Source: an uncultured Bacilli bacterium
GTDB lineage: Bacteria > Bacillota_I > Bacilli_A > RF39 > UBA660
Direction: 5' to 3'
Length of the DNA: 41,066 nucleotides
Assembly: GCA_944358115.1 (NCBI GenBank)
Contig: CALVQH010000006.1
Coordinates: 1-41,066 of the forward strand
Shown here one piece after another: positions 25,236-34,352 of the stretch. The translations under genes and the position numbers were made by a program. Under the pieces are notes generated by a model. The model saw nothing but the letters and a program-made list of their open reading frames with translations, was not told the DNA's origin and made no database searches. Each line of letters starts with the position of its first letter. Positions within the stretch are counted from its first letter, which is position 1.

Positions 25236-25377
25236 TAAAATCTTTTTTATTTGAATTTTTTATTAATTTACTAATTTTGCTAATTTCATTATATAAATTA
25301 TTAATTTGAGTGTACAAACCATTTATTTCATATCTGACTTTTATAAATTCACTTGGGAATTCTTATCCATTGGTGAT

Positions 25378-25406
25378 TTGACTATTCATTTTTATTTTGC
25401 TATAGT
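25378..25406 (+). promoter_or_regulatory. promoter of the Rpn/PD-(D/E)XK gene
   Basis: TTGACT (25378-25383), 17-bp spacer, TATAGT (25401-25406); AAAGGAAA ribosome-binding site follows. Confidence 0.7.
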
Positions 25407-25426
25407 CCAAAAGAAAGGAAAAAGAT

Positions 25427-26266
25427 ATGAAATTAAAGTATTCACTTACCGATGATATTTGTTTTAAATATGTCTTTAGAGATGAAAAAATATTAACTAG
25501 TTTACTCAATTCTTTTTTCTCCTATATTCATGCCAATAAAAAAGTTGTAAAAATAGAGGTAACGACGCAAAAAGAAATGATAGGTAGTAGAAGAAAAAGT
25601 AAAGCTTTTTATGGAGATATTCTGGCCTATTTAGATACAAACGAAATTGTGTCAATTGAAATGTATAACAAGTTTACTAGTAGAGAGTATAAAAAAAGCA
25701 TTTCTTATTTAGCAAGAACTTTTTCTGATCAATTAAAAGAGGGAGAAGATTATAGGGAAGCTAGGAAAGTAATCAGCATCAATTTTATGAGTGGCAATTA
25801 TCATTTACAAAATGTTCATTTAGTAAATGATTATGGTTTTGTTAATAAAGTAAGTAAAGGAAGTTTAGAAGATGAACTTTTGGAATTATTCTTGGTTAGG
25901 CTTGACTTAGTCAAGAAAAATGTATACAATAATGATAAAACAATGTTTGAAAAATGGGTTAGATTTATTAAAACAAATGATTTAGAAGAAATGGAAAATA
26001 TTGCGAAGAGAGATCAAGAAATGGAACAAGCATTAAAATTTATGAAGCGTTTTGTCAATGATGAAGAAGTACAAAAAATTTATGGAAGAATGGCTTACGA
26101 ACGTTTTGAAGGGCGTGATGAAGGAATAGAGATTGGACGAGAGGCTGCTAATAGGGAAATGGTTAAAAATATGTTAAAAAAAGGATATACAGTAAAAGAA
26201 ATAGCAGAAATTACAAATTTATCGATTCAAGAAATTGAAAGTTTAAAGTCTAATAAGAAGAATTAA
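25427..26266 (+). CDS. Rpn family PD-(D/E)XK nuclease / transposase-like protein
   Basis: The 279-residue protein begins with the family opener SLTDDICFKYVFRDEKILTSLLNSFF. The nuclease core is FYGDILAYLDTNEIVSIEMYNKF, with Asp64 and Glu78; the final catalytic position is Tyr80 where relatives often have Gln or Lys. The C-terminus has the usual EGRDEGIEIGREAANREMVKNMLKKGYTVKEIAEITNLS helix-turn-helix-like end. Such proteins (PF12784/Rpn) promote RecA-independent recombination or act against phage, and spread as small mobile genes without insertion-sequence ends. None were seen here. Activity is uncertain given the altered residue. Confidence 0.9.
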   Translation: MKLKYSLTDDICFKYVFRDEKILTSLLNSFFSYIHANKKVVKIEVTTQKEMIGSRRKSKAFYGDILAYLDTNEIVSIEMYNKFTSREYKKSISYLARTFSDQLKEGEDYREARKVISINFMSGNYHLQNVHLVNDYGFVNKVSKGSLEDELLELFLVRLDLVKKNVYNNDKTMFEKWVRFIKTNDLEEMENIAKRDQEMEQALKFMKRFVNDEEVQKIYGRMAYERFEGRDEGIEIGREAANREMVKNMLKKGYTVKEIAEITNLSIQEIESLKSNKKN

Positions 26267-26282
26267 ATCTTCTTATTTTTTG
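26252..26282 (+). terminator. terminator of the Rpn gene
   Basis: AATAAGAAGA/TCTTCTTATT stem with T-run; the TAA stop is in the loop. Confidence 0.75.
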
Positions 26283-26371
26283 TTTATTAATAGTGATAAA
26301 TTGTTATTAAACTCTATTTATTTTATGTTTATAATATAGAGTTTTTAGTATTTGTATGTTATACTTTTATT

Positions 26372-26530
26372 ATAGGGATTAGATCTTTTCACACCAATAA
26401 GAAGTCTCCTCACCACCTCTTAACTGTTTAATTCCTTGATTCGTCTAAATATATAATAATGACGTTTCCAGTCTCGTATTTGAAACTATGGCATTATTTA
26501 TGTCCGGTTTTATCCGGACTTTTCTATTTT
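26372..26530 (+). ncRNA. candidate C-rich small RNA
   Basis: A stretch of about 160 nt between the Rpn gene and the next gene has a possible -10 (TATACT 26360-26365), a C-rich unpaired segment TCTCCTCACCACCTCT (26405-26420), a two-part hairpin (AATAATG 26455-26461 with CATTATT 26492-26498; GTTTC 26464-26468 with GAAAC 26482-26486) and a strong terminator. C-rich loops in Firmicute small RNAs pair with Shine-Dalgarno sequences of target mRNAs. It could instead be a leader of the next gene, but that gene has its own promoter after the terminator. I cannot assign it to a known RNA family. Confidence 0.5.
26502..26530 (+). terminator. terminator of the candidate small RNA
   Basis: GTCCGG-TTTTAT-CCGGAC hairpin followed by TTTTCTATTTTT. 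Confidence 0.85.
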
Positions 26531-26535
26531 TATGA

Positions 26536-26564
26536 TTGATTTCTGAAGACTTTACTCTTATAAT
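26536..26564 (+). promoter_or_regulatory. promoter of the 419-residue hypothetical gene
   Basis: TTGATT (26536-26541), 17-bp spacer, TATAAT (26559-26564). It lies directly after the small-RNA terminator. Confidence 0.75.
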
Positions 26565-26592
26565 AGACAGTTATAGGGATCAGGTGAATAAA

Positions 26593-27852
26593 ATGATTCA
26601 TAGTGAAGTTATGCTTCTAGAAATCATGAAGTTATATGTAAAAACGACTAAGGAAGAGTCGTTAGAATTAGAAAAGTTAGAAAAGGCCTTTTATACTTTG
26701 GAGGATTTAATTGGCAGTCGTTTAGGGATTTGCGTTGACTATGTATTTGATGAAGAGTTAGAAAAATTAGAAAATTGGAGTGAAGGAATTTTTGAAGTAG
26801 ATGGTGATTCTATCAGTTTTGATGAGAATTCTATATTGCTATTAGAAGATCAAGTATATTTAAGTTTAGCAGATGATAATTTAAATTATGATCAATATTT
26901 AGCTCTGTTTATTCATAATATTTGTCTTTATAAAGATTTAGATATTGTTCCACCTATTGAAGAGTTTCAAAATATTTTAGATCTTTGTTTTACTATTATG
27001 CAAGATTATCAGTTATTAGCTTTGCAAGAAGCAAACAAAGGCGTTGTGCATAAGCGTTTAATTGATATTATTAAAGCTTTGGTTGAACAATATAAGGATT
27101 GTTATGCGAATTATCGCTACGAAGATATCGATAAAATAACCGCTGTTTTAGCCCATTTAAATGATATATATTTATTAGATGATGAGCATGATTTTATTAA
27201 TTCTAGTTGGTATATTGTTTTATTTTCCAAAAATCAAAAGCAACAATATTCCTTAACATATGAAAGATTATTACATTCAGTTAGTGAAGAAGAGGAAGAT
27301 TACGAGGAGTTTGATGAAGAAGAAGAAGAAAAGAAAGACGTATTTCAAGAAACTACTTATTTAGATAATGAAATTGATTTCTTTATTTCTTATTTCACGA
27401 TTTTACTCAATCAATATTTAAAACAAGTGGAAGATAAAGGGGCTAAAGTTATTCTTACCGTTAAAAAATATTCCTTAATTGCGATACAACCCTTTCTGGA
27501 AGATTATTTTTTAAAAGAAAAAACACTTGATTCTCTTCCTCTTCCAGAGTTAAAGCCAGAGTGGATTTGTGATAGTTTATTTTCTTCCCTTTATTTAACC
27601 GTTGTTGAATGTACTTGTTCTTTGCAGCACCGTGATTCCACTCTTACTAGTGGGGAATATGCAGATATGATTATTGGTGCTTTATTTATTCGAACATTTT
27701 TAGATTTATCTGTTAATAAGGAGCAAATTCTAGATGTTAAAAAAAGAGTGATAAATCCAGATTTTTATCAAAATCCTGATTATAAAATTGCTACCCATCT
27801 TATTGATGAAATTATTTTTAAGGAACGAGGAATGGAGAGAAAAAGAAAATAG
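26593..27852 (+). CDS. conserved hypothetical acidic protein upstream of typA
   Basis: I do not recognise this 419-residue protein. The start is set at 26593 by AGGTGAATAAA; the longer frame would begin before the promoter's -10 box. It is soluble and mainly helical, rich in Leu, Glu and Asp. A run of acidic residues (SVSEEEEDYEEFDEEEEEKK) at about residues 233-252 divides it into two helical halves. No catalytic or membrane motif was found. It ends 75 bp before typA. Confidence 0.7.
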   Translation: MIHSEVMLLEIMKLYVKTTKEESLELEKLEKAFYTLEDLIGSRLGICVDYVFDEELEKLENWSEGIFEVDGDSISFDENSILLLEDQVYLSLADDNLNYDQYLALFIHNICLYKDLDIVPPIEEFQNILDLCFTIMQDYQLLALQEANKGVVHKRLIDIIKALVEQYKDCYANYRYEDIDKITAVLAHLNDIYLLDDEHDFINSSWYIVLFSKNQKQQYSLTYERLLHSVSEEEEDYEEFDEEEEEKKDVFQETTYLDNEIDFFISYFTILLNQYLKQVEDKGAKVILTVKKYSLIAIQPFLEDYFLKEKTLDSLPLPELKPEWICDSLFSSLYLTVVECTCSLQHRDSTLTSGEYADMIIGALFIRTFLDLSVNKEQILDVKKRVINPDFYQNPDYKIATHLIDEIIFKERGMERKRK

Positions 27853-27927
27853 AAAAGAGAAGGACTTGTTAAAATTCCAAGATTGTGGTAAACTATACTA
27901 GTTTTGTGAAATGAAAGGAGCGATATT

Positions 27928-29733
27928 ATGGAAAAAATCATAAATATTGCTGTGGTTGCCCATGTTGATGCTGGCAAAAGTACACTTGTAGATGCCTTAC
28001 TTGAACAAAATGGAGTGTTTGATTCTCATGAAGTTGTTCAAGAAAGAGTAATGGATAGTAATGAGCTTGAAAAAGAAAGAGGTATTACGATTTATTCAAA
28101 GAATTGTGCAATTCGTTATAAAGACTATAAGATTAATATTGTAGATACTCCTGGCCATGCTGATTTTTCTTCAGAAGTAGAACGGATTATGAGAACGGTT
28201 GATACGGTTGTCTTGCTTGTTGATTCAGCGGAAGGACCAATGCCGCAAACTCGTTTTGTTTTAAGTAAAGCCTTAGAGCAAAATTTGAAACCAATTTTGT
28301 TTATTAATAAAATTGATAAGAAAGATGCTAGACCTTTAGAAGTAGTAGATATGACTTTTAATTTGTTTATGGAGTTAGGCGCTACCGATGAACAGTTAGA
28401 TTTTCCAATTGTTTATGGAATTGCAAAAGAAGGAATTGCGAAACTTTCTTTGGAAGATGATAGTAATAGTATTGAGCCTTTACTAGAAACGATATTAAAA
28501 CAAGTTGAGCCATTTAAGGGAAATGAAAATGATCCATTGCAACTTCAAATTTCTAACCTTGATTATGATGATTACATTGGTCGTTTGGGAATTGGACGAA
28601 TTAATAAAGGAAAAATTAAAAGTGGTGAAGTTGTTACTTTAATTAAAAATGATGGTAAAGAAGAATCTTTCCGAATTAGCAAATTATTTGTAAATGAAGG
28701 AATTAAACGAGTTGAAAAAGATGTGGCTTATTTTGGCGATATTGTAACAATTGCAGGATGTAGTGATATTTCGATTGGTGATACTATTTGTGAGAAAGGC
28801 GTTATAGATCCACTCCCTCCTATTCATATTGAAAAGCCTACTTTATCAATGAACTTCTTAGTTAACTCTTCTCCTTTTGCTGGTCGAAGTGGTAAATATT
28901 TAACATCACGTCATATTAGAGAAAGATTAGAGCGTGAGCTTCAAACAAATGTAGGTTTGGTTGTTGAAGAATTAGAAGGTGCAGATGGCTTTAAAGTAAG
29001 TGGTCGTGGTGAACTTCATTTATCTATTTTACTTGAAAACATGCGTAGAGAAGGCTATGAGTTATCTGTTTCTAAACCAGAAGTATTATTGGAAGAGAGA
29101 GATGGTAAGAAATATGAGCCTTTTGAAAAAGTTATTATTAATGTTCCAAATGATTATTCTGGTACAGTAATTAATGATTTACAAGAAAGAAAAGCAACAT
29201 TAGAGATTATTACGAATAACGAAGAAAATAATTATGTTCATTTAGAATTTAGTGCTCCTACTCGTGGTTTAATTGGTTATCGTAGTGCTTTTATTACGAA
29301 TACTAAGGGTGAAGGAGTTATGGTTAGAAGTTTTTCAGAATATAAACCTTATGTTGGCCCTATTGCTAGAAGAAAAAATGGAGTTTTAGTTTCAATGGAA
29401 AACGGCAAAGCTTTAGGTTATTCTTTATGGAATCTTGAGGATCGAGGTACTCTTATTATTGAGCCTGCTACAGAAGTTTATGTTGGTATGATTATTGGTA
29501 TTCATAACCGTGAAAATGATTTGGATGTCAATCCTTGTAAAAATAAGAACTTAACTAATACCAGAGCAAGTGGTAGTGATGAAGCTATTAACTTAACGAA
29601 GCCTAAGAAATTTACATTAGAAGAAGCATTAGAATTTATTGAAGATGATGAATTAGTCGAAGTTACTCCTACAGATATTCGTCTTCGTAAAAAAATACTT
29701 GATCCAAAAGATCGCTTTAGAGGTAATCGATAA
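27928..29733 (+). CDS. typA: TypA/BipA ribosome-associated GTPase
   Basis: The 601-residue protein is full length. The G domain carries AHVDAGKST (11-19), the switch segment RGITI, DTPGHADF and NKID. Domain II and the EF-G-like domains III and V follow, then the BipA-specific C-terminal domain (SEYKPYVGPIARRKNGVLVSMENG..NPCKNKNLTNTRASGSDEAI..LEEALEFIEDDELVEVTP). BipA acts in 50S ribosome assembly and stress or cold adaptation. GGAG precedes the ATG. A possible promoter is TTGTTA-17-TAAACT near 27867-27895. Confidence 0.98.
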   Translation: MEKIINIAVVAHVDAGKSTLVDALLEQNGVFDSHEVVQERVMDSNELEKERGITIYSKNCAIRYKDYKINIVDTPGHADFSSEVERIMRTVDTVVLLVDSAEGPMPQTRFVLSKALEQNLKPILFINKIDKKDARPLEVVDMTFNLFMELGATDEQLDFPIVYGIAKEGIAKLSLEDDSNSIEPLLETILKQVEPFKGNENDPLQLQISNLDYDDYIGRLGIGRINKGKIKSGEVVTLIKNDGKEESFRISKLFVNEGIKRVEKDVAYFGDIVTIAGCSDISIGDTICEKGVIDPLPPIHIEKPTLSMNFLVNSSPFAGRSGKYLTSRHIRERLERELQTNVGLVVEELEGADGFKVSGRGELHLSILLENMRREGYELSVSKPEVLLEERDGKKYEPFEKVIINVPNDYSGTVINDLQERKATLEIITNNEENNYVHLEFSAPTRGLIGYRSAFITNTKGEGVMVRSFSEYKPYVGPIARRKNGVLVSMENGKALGYSLWNLEDRGTLIIEPATEVYVGMIIGIHNRENDLDVNPCKNKNLTNTRASGSDEAINLTKPKKFTLEEALEFIEDDELVEVTPTDIRLRKKILDPKDRFRGNR

Positions 29734-29760
29734 GAATAACAGAAATGTTGTTCTTTTTTT
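29733..29760 (+). terminator. typA terminator
   Basis: AGAATAACA-GAAA-TGTTGTTCT hairpin followed by T's. Confidence 0.75.
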
Positions 29761-29764
29761 GTAT

Positions 29765-29791
29765 TTAAAAAGAATGATGAAAATCATTCTT
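29765..29791 (-). terminator. terminator of the Ig-like surface protein gene
   Basis: AAGAATGA/TCATTCTT stem with T's on the minus strand, at the stop codon; back to back with the typA terminator. Confidence 0.65.
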
Positions 29792-31421
29792 AATTTAAAC
29801 ATACGCCATTTTTACAAATATTGTTGGTTTTAAATTGTCTAGAGCCGTCGCTTCTTAAAATATATTCAGCACTTAAAACAGCATATGGGTTATCAGTATC
29901 AACAATTCCAACTTTTACCGTAATTTGATATCCAACCAAACCAGTTCCACTTGTATTTTTTATTTTAAATCTATCAATACGCCAACTCATATTTCCAGTT
30001 ACATTAAAGCCCATATTGGTTAAATCATTTACTAGTTTTGAGTAATCAGAGGTTGATAGACTTTCGTTTGGAGTTGAATTTGGATTAATTGCACAATTAT
30101 TTTGAGTTAGATTTACAGACATGATATAACTAGTATTATATGTTGCATTTCCATAGCTACAACTAGTTGAGCTTCCCGCATTAACAATTACTTCCACACT
30201 TGCACTTTTTCCACCTGCCGTTGCAGTAATCGTTACGGTTCCGGTGCTTACGCCAGTAATATTGCCATTTGATACTGTTGCAATACTATTATTAGAACTA
30301 CTCCATGTTACTGTCTTATTCGTAGCATTGGATGGAGAGATACGGGCAGTTACCGTTTTAGTTTGACCTATATTTAAATAGATTGTTTTAAAGTTTAGAG
30401 AGATGCTAGAAACATTAATTGTTCCGGTTCCTCCCCCACCGTTTCCTCCTTGGCTTCCACCTTCTTCCGAAATTTCTTGCCATCTGGCAGTTAGGGTAAT
30501 ATTACTCGTAATTTTGCTATTAAAATTAAATTCTTCATCGCCCAAATACCAACCTTGGAACGTATATCCTTCTCTTGTTGGTTCAGAAGGTTCAACGATA
30601 CTTCCATTTTCGGCAACTCTTCTATTTTTTACTTCGGATCCACCATTTGAATTAAAGGTTACTGTATATACATTTCCTTCTGCTTCTAAAATGGTTAGGG
30701 TAGCTTCTATGGGGTCAGTTGTATTTCCATAATCATCACTAGCAATTAATTTAATTGTATGTTCTCCAACTTCAGTAATATTAGCATAATCAATTTCGTC
30801 ACCGTCGGCATTGGTATCACCAGTTACATACATAATATTACATTCGCTTGTTACATCAAAACAAGTATTTACAAAATCACTTATTTCATACTTTTCGCCA
30901 TCATAAATTTCTACATTTTTAGTTGTTAACATTGGTGGATTTGTATCTTCTACGATTAAATTAACTGTATAGTCTTCGCCTTGTAAACTAATTGTTATGC
31001 CATAGGTTGCTGGAGTAATTAAATAGTGTCCTACACAATCATAATCTTCAAAATTTGGTTCATCCGTACTATAAATTTCATTGATTTCTTCTTCCGTACA
31101 TAACGAAGTATCATAGCTTAATTCAAATTCATCTGGATAAGTAATAACGATTTCATCGGTATCGATGTTTTCTAAAGTATTAAAATAATCAGTTACTTCC
31201 GGGAGTGTTGAACCCGATTCAATTCTTAGTTCATCCTTTAGCTCATAACTTGGAATTGCTGGATTTACGGGCTCTGGTCCATTATTTCTAGTTGCTAATA
31301 TGACAATAATTACAATAATGATTAATACTAAAGCAGATAAACCAATAATTAGCCATTTTAATCTTCCTTTTTTAGCATACTTTTTTATATAATTTTCATC
31401 AAATATAAATCTTTTTTTCAA
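29790..31421 (-). CDS. membrane-anchored multidomain surface protein (Ig-like, InlB B-repeat, Big_2)
   Basis: The start is taken as a TTG at 31421, with AAGGACGGGG just upstream, giving 543 residues; an upstream in-frame ATG lacks a ribosome-binding site. A basic cytoplasmic tail and one membrane helix (about 24-46) place the rest outside. Then come an Ig/HYR-like region with paired Cys (about 60-250), a Listeria-Bacteroides (InlB B) repeat (about 253-320: YTVTFNSNGGSEV..EPTREGYTFQGWYLGDEEF..ITLTARW), a Gly-rich linker, a Big_2 domain (about 335-415: ISLNFKTIYLNIGQTKTVTARISP..NKTVTWSSSNNSIATV) and a C-terminal domain with four Cys. Adhesion or envelope function is likely. Confidence 0.85.
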   Translation of the reverse strand: MKKRFIFDENYIKKYAKKGRLKWLIIGLSALVLIIIVIIVILATRNNGPEPVNPAIPSYELKDELRIESGSTLPEVTDYFNTLENIDTDEIVITYPDEFELSYDTSLCTEEEINEIYSTDEPNFEDYDCVGHYLITPATYGITISLQGEDYTVNLIVEDTNPPMLTTKNVEIYDGEKYEISDFVNTCFDVTSECNIMYVTGDTNADGDEIDYANITEVGEHTIKLIASDDYGNTTDPIEATLTILEAEGNVYTVTFNSNGGSEVKNRRVAENGSIVEPSEPTREGYTFQGWYLGDEEFNFNSKITSNITLTARWQEISEEGGSQGGNGGGGTGTINVSSISLNFKTIYLNIGQTKTVTARISPSNATNKTVTWSSSNNSIATVSNGNITGVSTGTVTITATAGGKSASVEVIVNAGSSTSCSYGNATYNTSYIMSVNLTQNNCAINPNSTPNESLSTSDYSKLVNDLTNMGFNVTGNMSWRIDRFKIKNTSGTGLVGYQITVKVGIVDTDNPYAVLSAEYILRSDGSRQFKTNNICKNGVCLN

Positions 31422-31495
31422 GGTTATCCCCGTCCTTATTATTTTACTATTTAATATTATCATGTTTTTAGGAAAAATGCTAGATATTATTACAA

Positions 31496-31518
31496 AGAAA
31501 AAGGGATATTAATATCCC
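31496..31518 (-). terminator. terminator of the dCMP deaminase gene
   Basis: Perfect palindrome GGGATATTAATATCCC followed by T's; includes the stop codon. Confidence 0.65.
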
Positions 31519-31997
31519 ATAACCATTTCTAAGGTTTCATCATTGTCAATAAATTCTTTCGTTTCAATGATTTCATATTCATTTTTGTTATTTCTTACTA
31601 CAATATTTTTAATACCAGCATTAATAATCATTCTTTTACACATTGCACAAGGTCTAGCATGTGCCACATATTCACCGCTTGCTGCTTCAATTCCTACCAT
31701 GTAAAGTGTAGAATCTAAAGTATCTTTTCTTGATGCACTAATGATGGCATTAGCCTCAGCATGCACACTCCTGCACATTTCATAACGTTCTCCTCTTGGA
31801 ATTTGCATTTTTTCGCGCATACAGTAATTTAAATCAATGCAGTTTTTTCTCCCTCTGGGAGCTCCATTATAACCAGTAGCAATAATTTCATCATTTTTAA
31901 CAATGACTGCTCCCCATTTTCTTCTTAAGCAAGTAGAACGCTCTAGTGCTACTTCAGCCATATCTAAATAGTAATTAATTTTGTCTACTCTATTCAT
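31509..31997 (-). CDS. comEB: deoxycytidylate (dCMP) deaminase
   Basis: The 162-residue protein is full length for the ComEB/dCMP deaminase family, which converts dCMP to dUMP for thymidylate synthesis. Zinc ligands are His79 with catalytic Glu81 (SVHAEANAI) and Cys117/Cys120 (RPCAMC). GYNGAPRG is the substrate-binding loop at 42-49. The ATG follows AAAGGAAG. It is a single gene with promoter TTGCTA-17-TACAAT. No competence genes are adjacent. Confidence 0.96.
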   Translation of the reverse strand: MNRVDKINYYLDMAEVALERSTCLRRKWGAVIVKNDEIIATGYNGAPRGRKNCIDLNYCMREKMQIPRGERYEMCRSVHAEANAIISASRKDTLDSTLYMVGIEAASGEYVAHARPCAMCKRMIINAGIKNIVVRNNKNEYEIIETKEFIDNDETLEMVMGY

Positions 31998-32015
31998 AAT
32001 TCACTTCCTTTTTTT

Positions 32016-32044
32016 ATTGTATCAAATTTTCTTTTGCGTAGCAA
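32016..32044 (-). promoter_or_regulatory. promoter of the dCMP deaminase gene
   Basis: TTGCTA (32039-32044), 17-bp spacer, TACAAT (32016-32021). Confidence 0.6.
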
Positions 32045-32142
32045 TGATAAGTTTATGCATTATGTTTTGCATTGCCTTTTTTAATATATAATTCATTAAC
32101 ATTTTACTATACAATATATTTTAGAAGAGAGGTTAAGGCGAG

Positions 32143-32334
32143 ATGGCATTTAATTTAAACGTTGAGAGAAAAGAATCTATTAATAAATGTGTGCGATTTC
32201 CGGTTCCACTAATGAATAAAATTGAGACTGTTTTAAAAGATTATGATATTTCTTTTTCTAAGTTTGTAATTCAAGCATGTGAATATGCTTTAGAAGAATT
32301 AGAAACTGATGATAAGAAGAAAGTGGAGAGTTAG
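32143..32334 (+). CDS. small ribbon-helix-helix-like protein
   Basis: The 63-residue protein has a strand (KCVRFPVPL) followed by two helices (MNKIETVLKDY and SFSKFVIQACEYALEEL), the layout of ribbon-helix-helix DNA-binding proteins such as Arc/CopG types. If so, it binds DNA as a dimer through the strand. It is a single gene with its own terminator and no toxin partner on either side. AGAGG precedes the ATG at some distance. Confidence 0.72.
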   Translation: MAFNLNVERKESINKCVRFPVPLMNKIETVLKDYDISFSKFVIQACEYALEELETDDKKKVES

Positions 32335-32357
32335 CAACCAAGTGTTGCTCTTTTTTT
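32333..32357 (+). terminator. terminator of the small RHH-like gene
   Basis: AGCAAC/GTTGCT stem followed by T's, starting at the stop codon. Confidence 0.75.
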
Positions 32358-32360
32358 GAC

Positions 32361-32395
32361 TAAAAAAGAAGCATTAATTATTTTTTAATGCTTCT
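32361..32395 (-). terminator. ftsH terminator
   Basis: AGAAGCATTA/TAATGCTTCT 10-bp stem then T's; overlaps the last codons of ftsH. Confidence 0.75.
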
Positions 32396-34350
32396 TCCAA
32401 TTCTTCTTTGGTCATTTTAGAATAACCTTTGATTCCTTTTTCTTTTGCTTCTTCTCTTAATTCTGTTAATGTTTTTTCATTATTTAGAGAATCCTCTTCT
32501 GGCGTTAATTTACCTGTATTTACTAAAGAATCAATTTGTTCTTTGGTTAATGTTTCATGTTCAACTAAAGCATCAGCGAGTAACATTACCAAGTCTTTAT
32601 TTGCTTTTAAGATTTCTTGAGCTTTTTTATAACACTCATTAATAATCTTTCTTACTTCTTCATCAATTTCATGAGCAACTTTATCAGAAAAGTTTTTCGC
32701 TTTGCCATAATCACGGCCTAAGAATACACCTTCTTGTTTTTCTTCATATTCAACTGGTCCTAAATCACTCATACCATATTCAGTTACCATTGCTCTTGCA
32801 ATATTGGTTGCTCTTTTAAAGTCATCAGATGCACCAGTTGTGATTTCGCCAAGATACATTTCTTCGCTAACCCGGCCACCTAATAAACCAGTAATTTGTG
32901 CTAATAATTCATTTTTAGTCATAATACCGATTTTTTCTTCTTTTGGAAGCATCATAGTGTAACCACCAGCAACGCCTCTTGGAATAATCGTAATTTTGTG
33001 AACTTCATTGGCATCTTCTAGTTTTAGACCAATTACCGCATGACCAGACTCATGAATAGCTACTAATCGTTTTTCTTTATCAGTTATTTTACGGCTTACT
33101 TTGGCTGGTCCCATTAATACTCTATCGGTTGCTTCATCAATTTCATCCATGGTAATTGCATCTTTATTACGTCTTACAGCCAGTAGAGCTGCTTCATTAA
33201 GTAAGTTTTCCAAATCAGCACCACTAAATCCTGGGGTTCTTAAACTTAAATTCTTTAAGTTCACATCTTTTGCTAAGATTTTGTTTTTAGCATGAACTTT
33301 TAAAATTGCTTCTCTTTCATTCGCATCAGGTAAGCTTACTGTTACTTGACGGTCAAAACGTCCGGGACGAAGTAAAGCAGGATCTAGTACATCTGGGCGG
33401 TTTGTTGCTGCCATAATGATAATTCCTTCATTTTCACCAAAGCCATCCATTTCTGTTAATAATTGGTTTAATGTTTGTTCTCTTTCATCATGACCACCAC
33501 CAAGACCAGTTCCTCTTTGGCGTCCTACGGCATCAATTTCATCGATGAATATTAAACATGGAGCACTTCTTTTGGCATCTTTAAACATTTCACGAACACG
33601 TGATGCACCAACACCAACGAATAATTCGACGAAATCAGATCCACTAATATAGAAGAATGGTACATTTGCTTCTCCTGCAACAGCACGAGCAAGGAGTGTT
33701 TTACCAGTTCCAGGAGGGCCTACAAGTAAAACTCCCTTGGGAATTCTTGCACCTAATCTTTGGAATTTTTTGGGATTTTTTAGAAAATCAATTAACTCTT
33801 TTACTTCTTCTTTTTCTTCTTTTAAGCCAGCAACATCTGAGAATTTGGCTTGATGTTTATCGTCACTAAGTTTTGCTCTACTTTTTCCAAAATCCATAGA
33901 TCCTTTATTTGAATTTGCTAGTTTTGAGAATAAAACATAAGAAATAATGATTAATAATAGCAATGGTAAAACATTGACAATAATATAAAGAATTGTACTT
34001 GAACCTGGATCAGATTCTGTTTCATATTCTTCTATTTCATTTTCTTCAGCTAAAGCAAGAATATTTGATACTTCTGCTTCTACTACTCTTGTCTCAAAAG
34101 ATTCGTTATCAGCATAGCCATCTAGTTTACCTGTTATATAATAGACAGATTCACTACTCTTTGGCATGATCGTAATTTCAGTTACTTTATCTGTTTGCAA
34201 AGCTGTTAATAACTCACCAGTTGTTAACTCATTTACTTTTCTTCCACCCATATTTAATATTAAGAATGTTGCTATAATGATGATAAACAACACTAAATAA
34301 GGGAAGAAATTTCTAACTGTATTATTTTTCTTGACATCTTTTATGTTCAT
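32374..34350 (-). CDS. ftsH: FtsH ATP-dependent zinc metalloprotease with a Rho_N/SAP-like tail
   Basis: The 658-residue protein has membrane helices at about 14-33 and 118-142, with the extracytoplasmic domain between them. The AAA+ module has Walker A GPPGTGKT (211-218), Walker B LIFIDEID (266-273) and the arginine-finger region LLRPGRFDR. The zinc site is HESGH (433-437). It degrades membrane and regulatory proteins. The last 31 residues ([20 protein letters not shown]...EEALKNN) look like a Rho N-terminal/SAP-type helix-extension-helix, not part of ordinary FtsH. It follows tilS after 2 bp, with GAGGAGG inside the end of tilS; tilS-ftsH linkage is common in Firmicutes. Confidence 0.97.
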   Translation of the reverse strand: MNIKDVKKNNTVRNFFPYLVLFIIIIATFLILNMGGRKVNELTTGELLTALQTDKVTEITIMPKSSESVYYITGKLDGYADNESFETRVVEAEVSNILALAEENEIEEYETESDPGSSTILYIIVNVLPLLLLIIISYVLFSKLANSNKGSMDFGKSRAKLSDDKHQAKFSDVAGLKEEKEEVKELIDFLKNPKKFQRLGARIPKGVLLVGPPGTGKTLLARAVAGEANVPFFYISGSDFVELFVGVGASRVREMFKDAKRSAPCLIFIDEIDAVGRQRGTGLGGGHDEREQTLNQLLTEMDGFGENEGIIIMAATNRPDVLDPALLRPGRFDRQVTVSLPDANEREAILKVHAKNKILAKDVNLKNLSLRTPGFSGADLENLLNEAALLAVRRNKDAITMDEIDEATDRVLMGPAKVSRKITDKEKRLVAIHESGHAVIGLKLEDANEVHKITIIPRGVAGGYTMMLPKEEKIGIMTKNELLAQITGLLGGRVSEEMYLGEITTGASDDFKRATNIARAMVTEYGMSDLGPVEYEEKQEGVFLGRDYGKAKNFSDKVAHEIDEEVRKIINECYKKAQEILKANKDLVMLLADALVEHETLTKEQIDSLVNTGKLTPEEDSLNNEKTLTELREEAKEKGIKGYSKMTKEELEEALKNN

Positions 34351-34352
34351 TT

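Noticed and set aside
26372-26530. Known riboswitch (purine-like) upstream of the 419-residue gene
   Set aside because: The hairpin contains an ACTATGG reminiscent of purine riboswitches, but the three-way junction and the rest of the consensus are absent.
32143-32334. Toxin-antitoxin pair based on the small RHH-like protein
   Set aside because: No toxin-sized gene is adjacent on the same strand; the gene stands alone with its own terminator.
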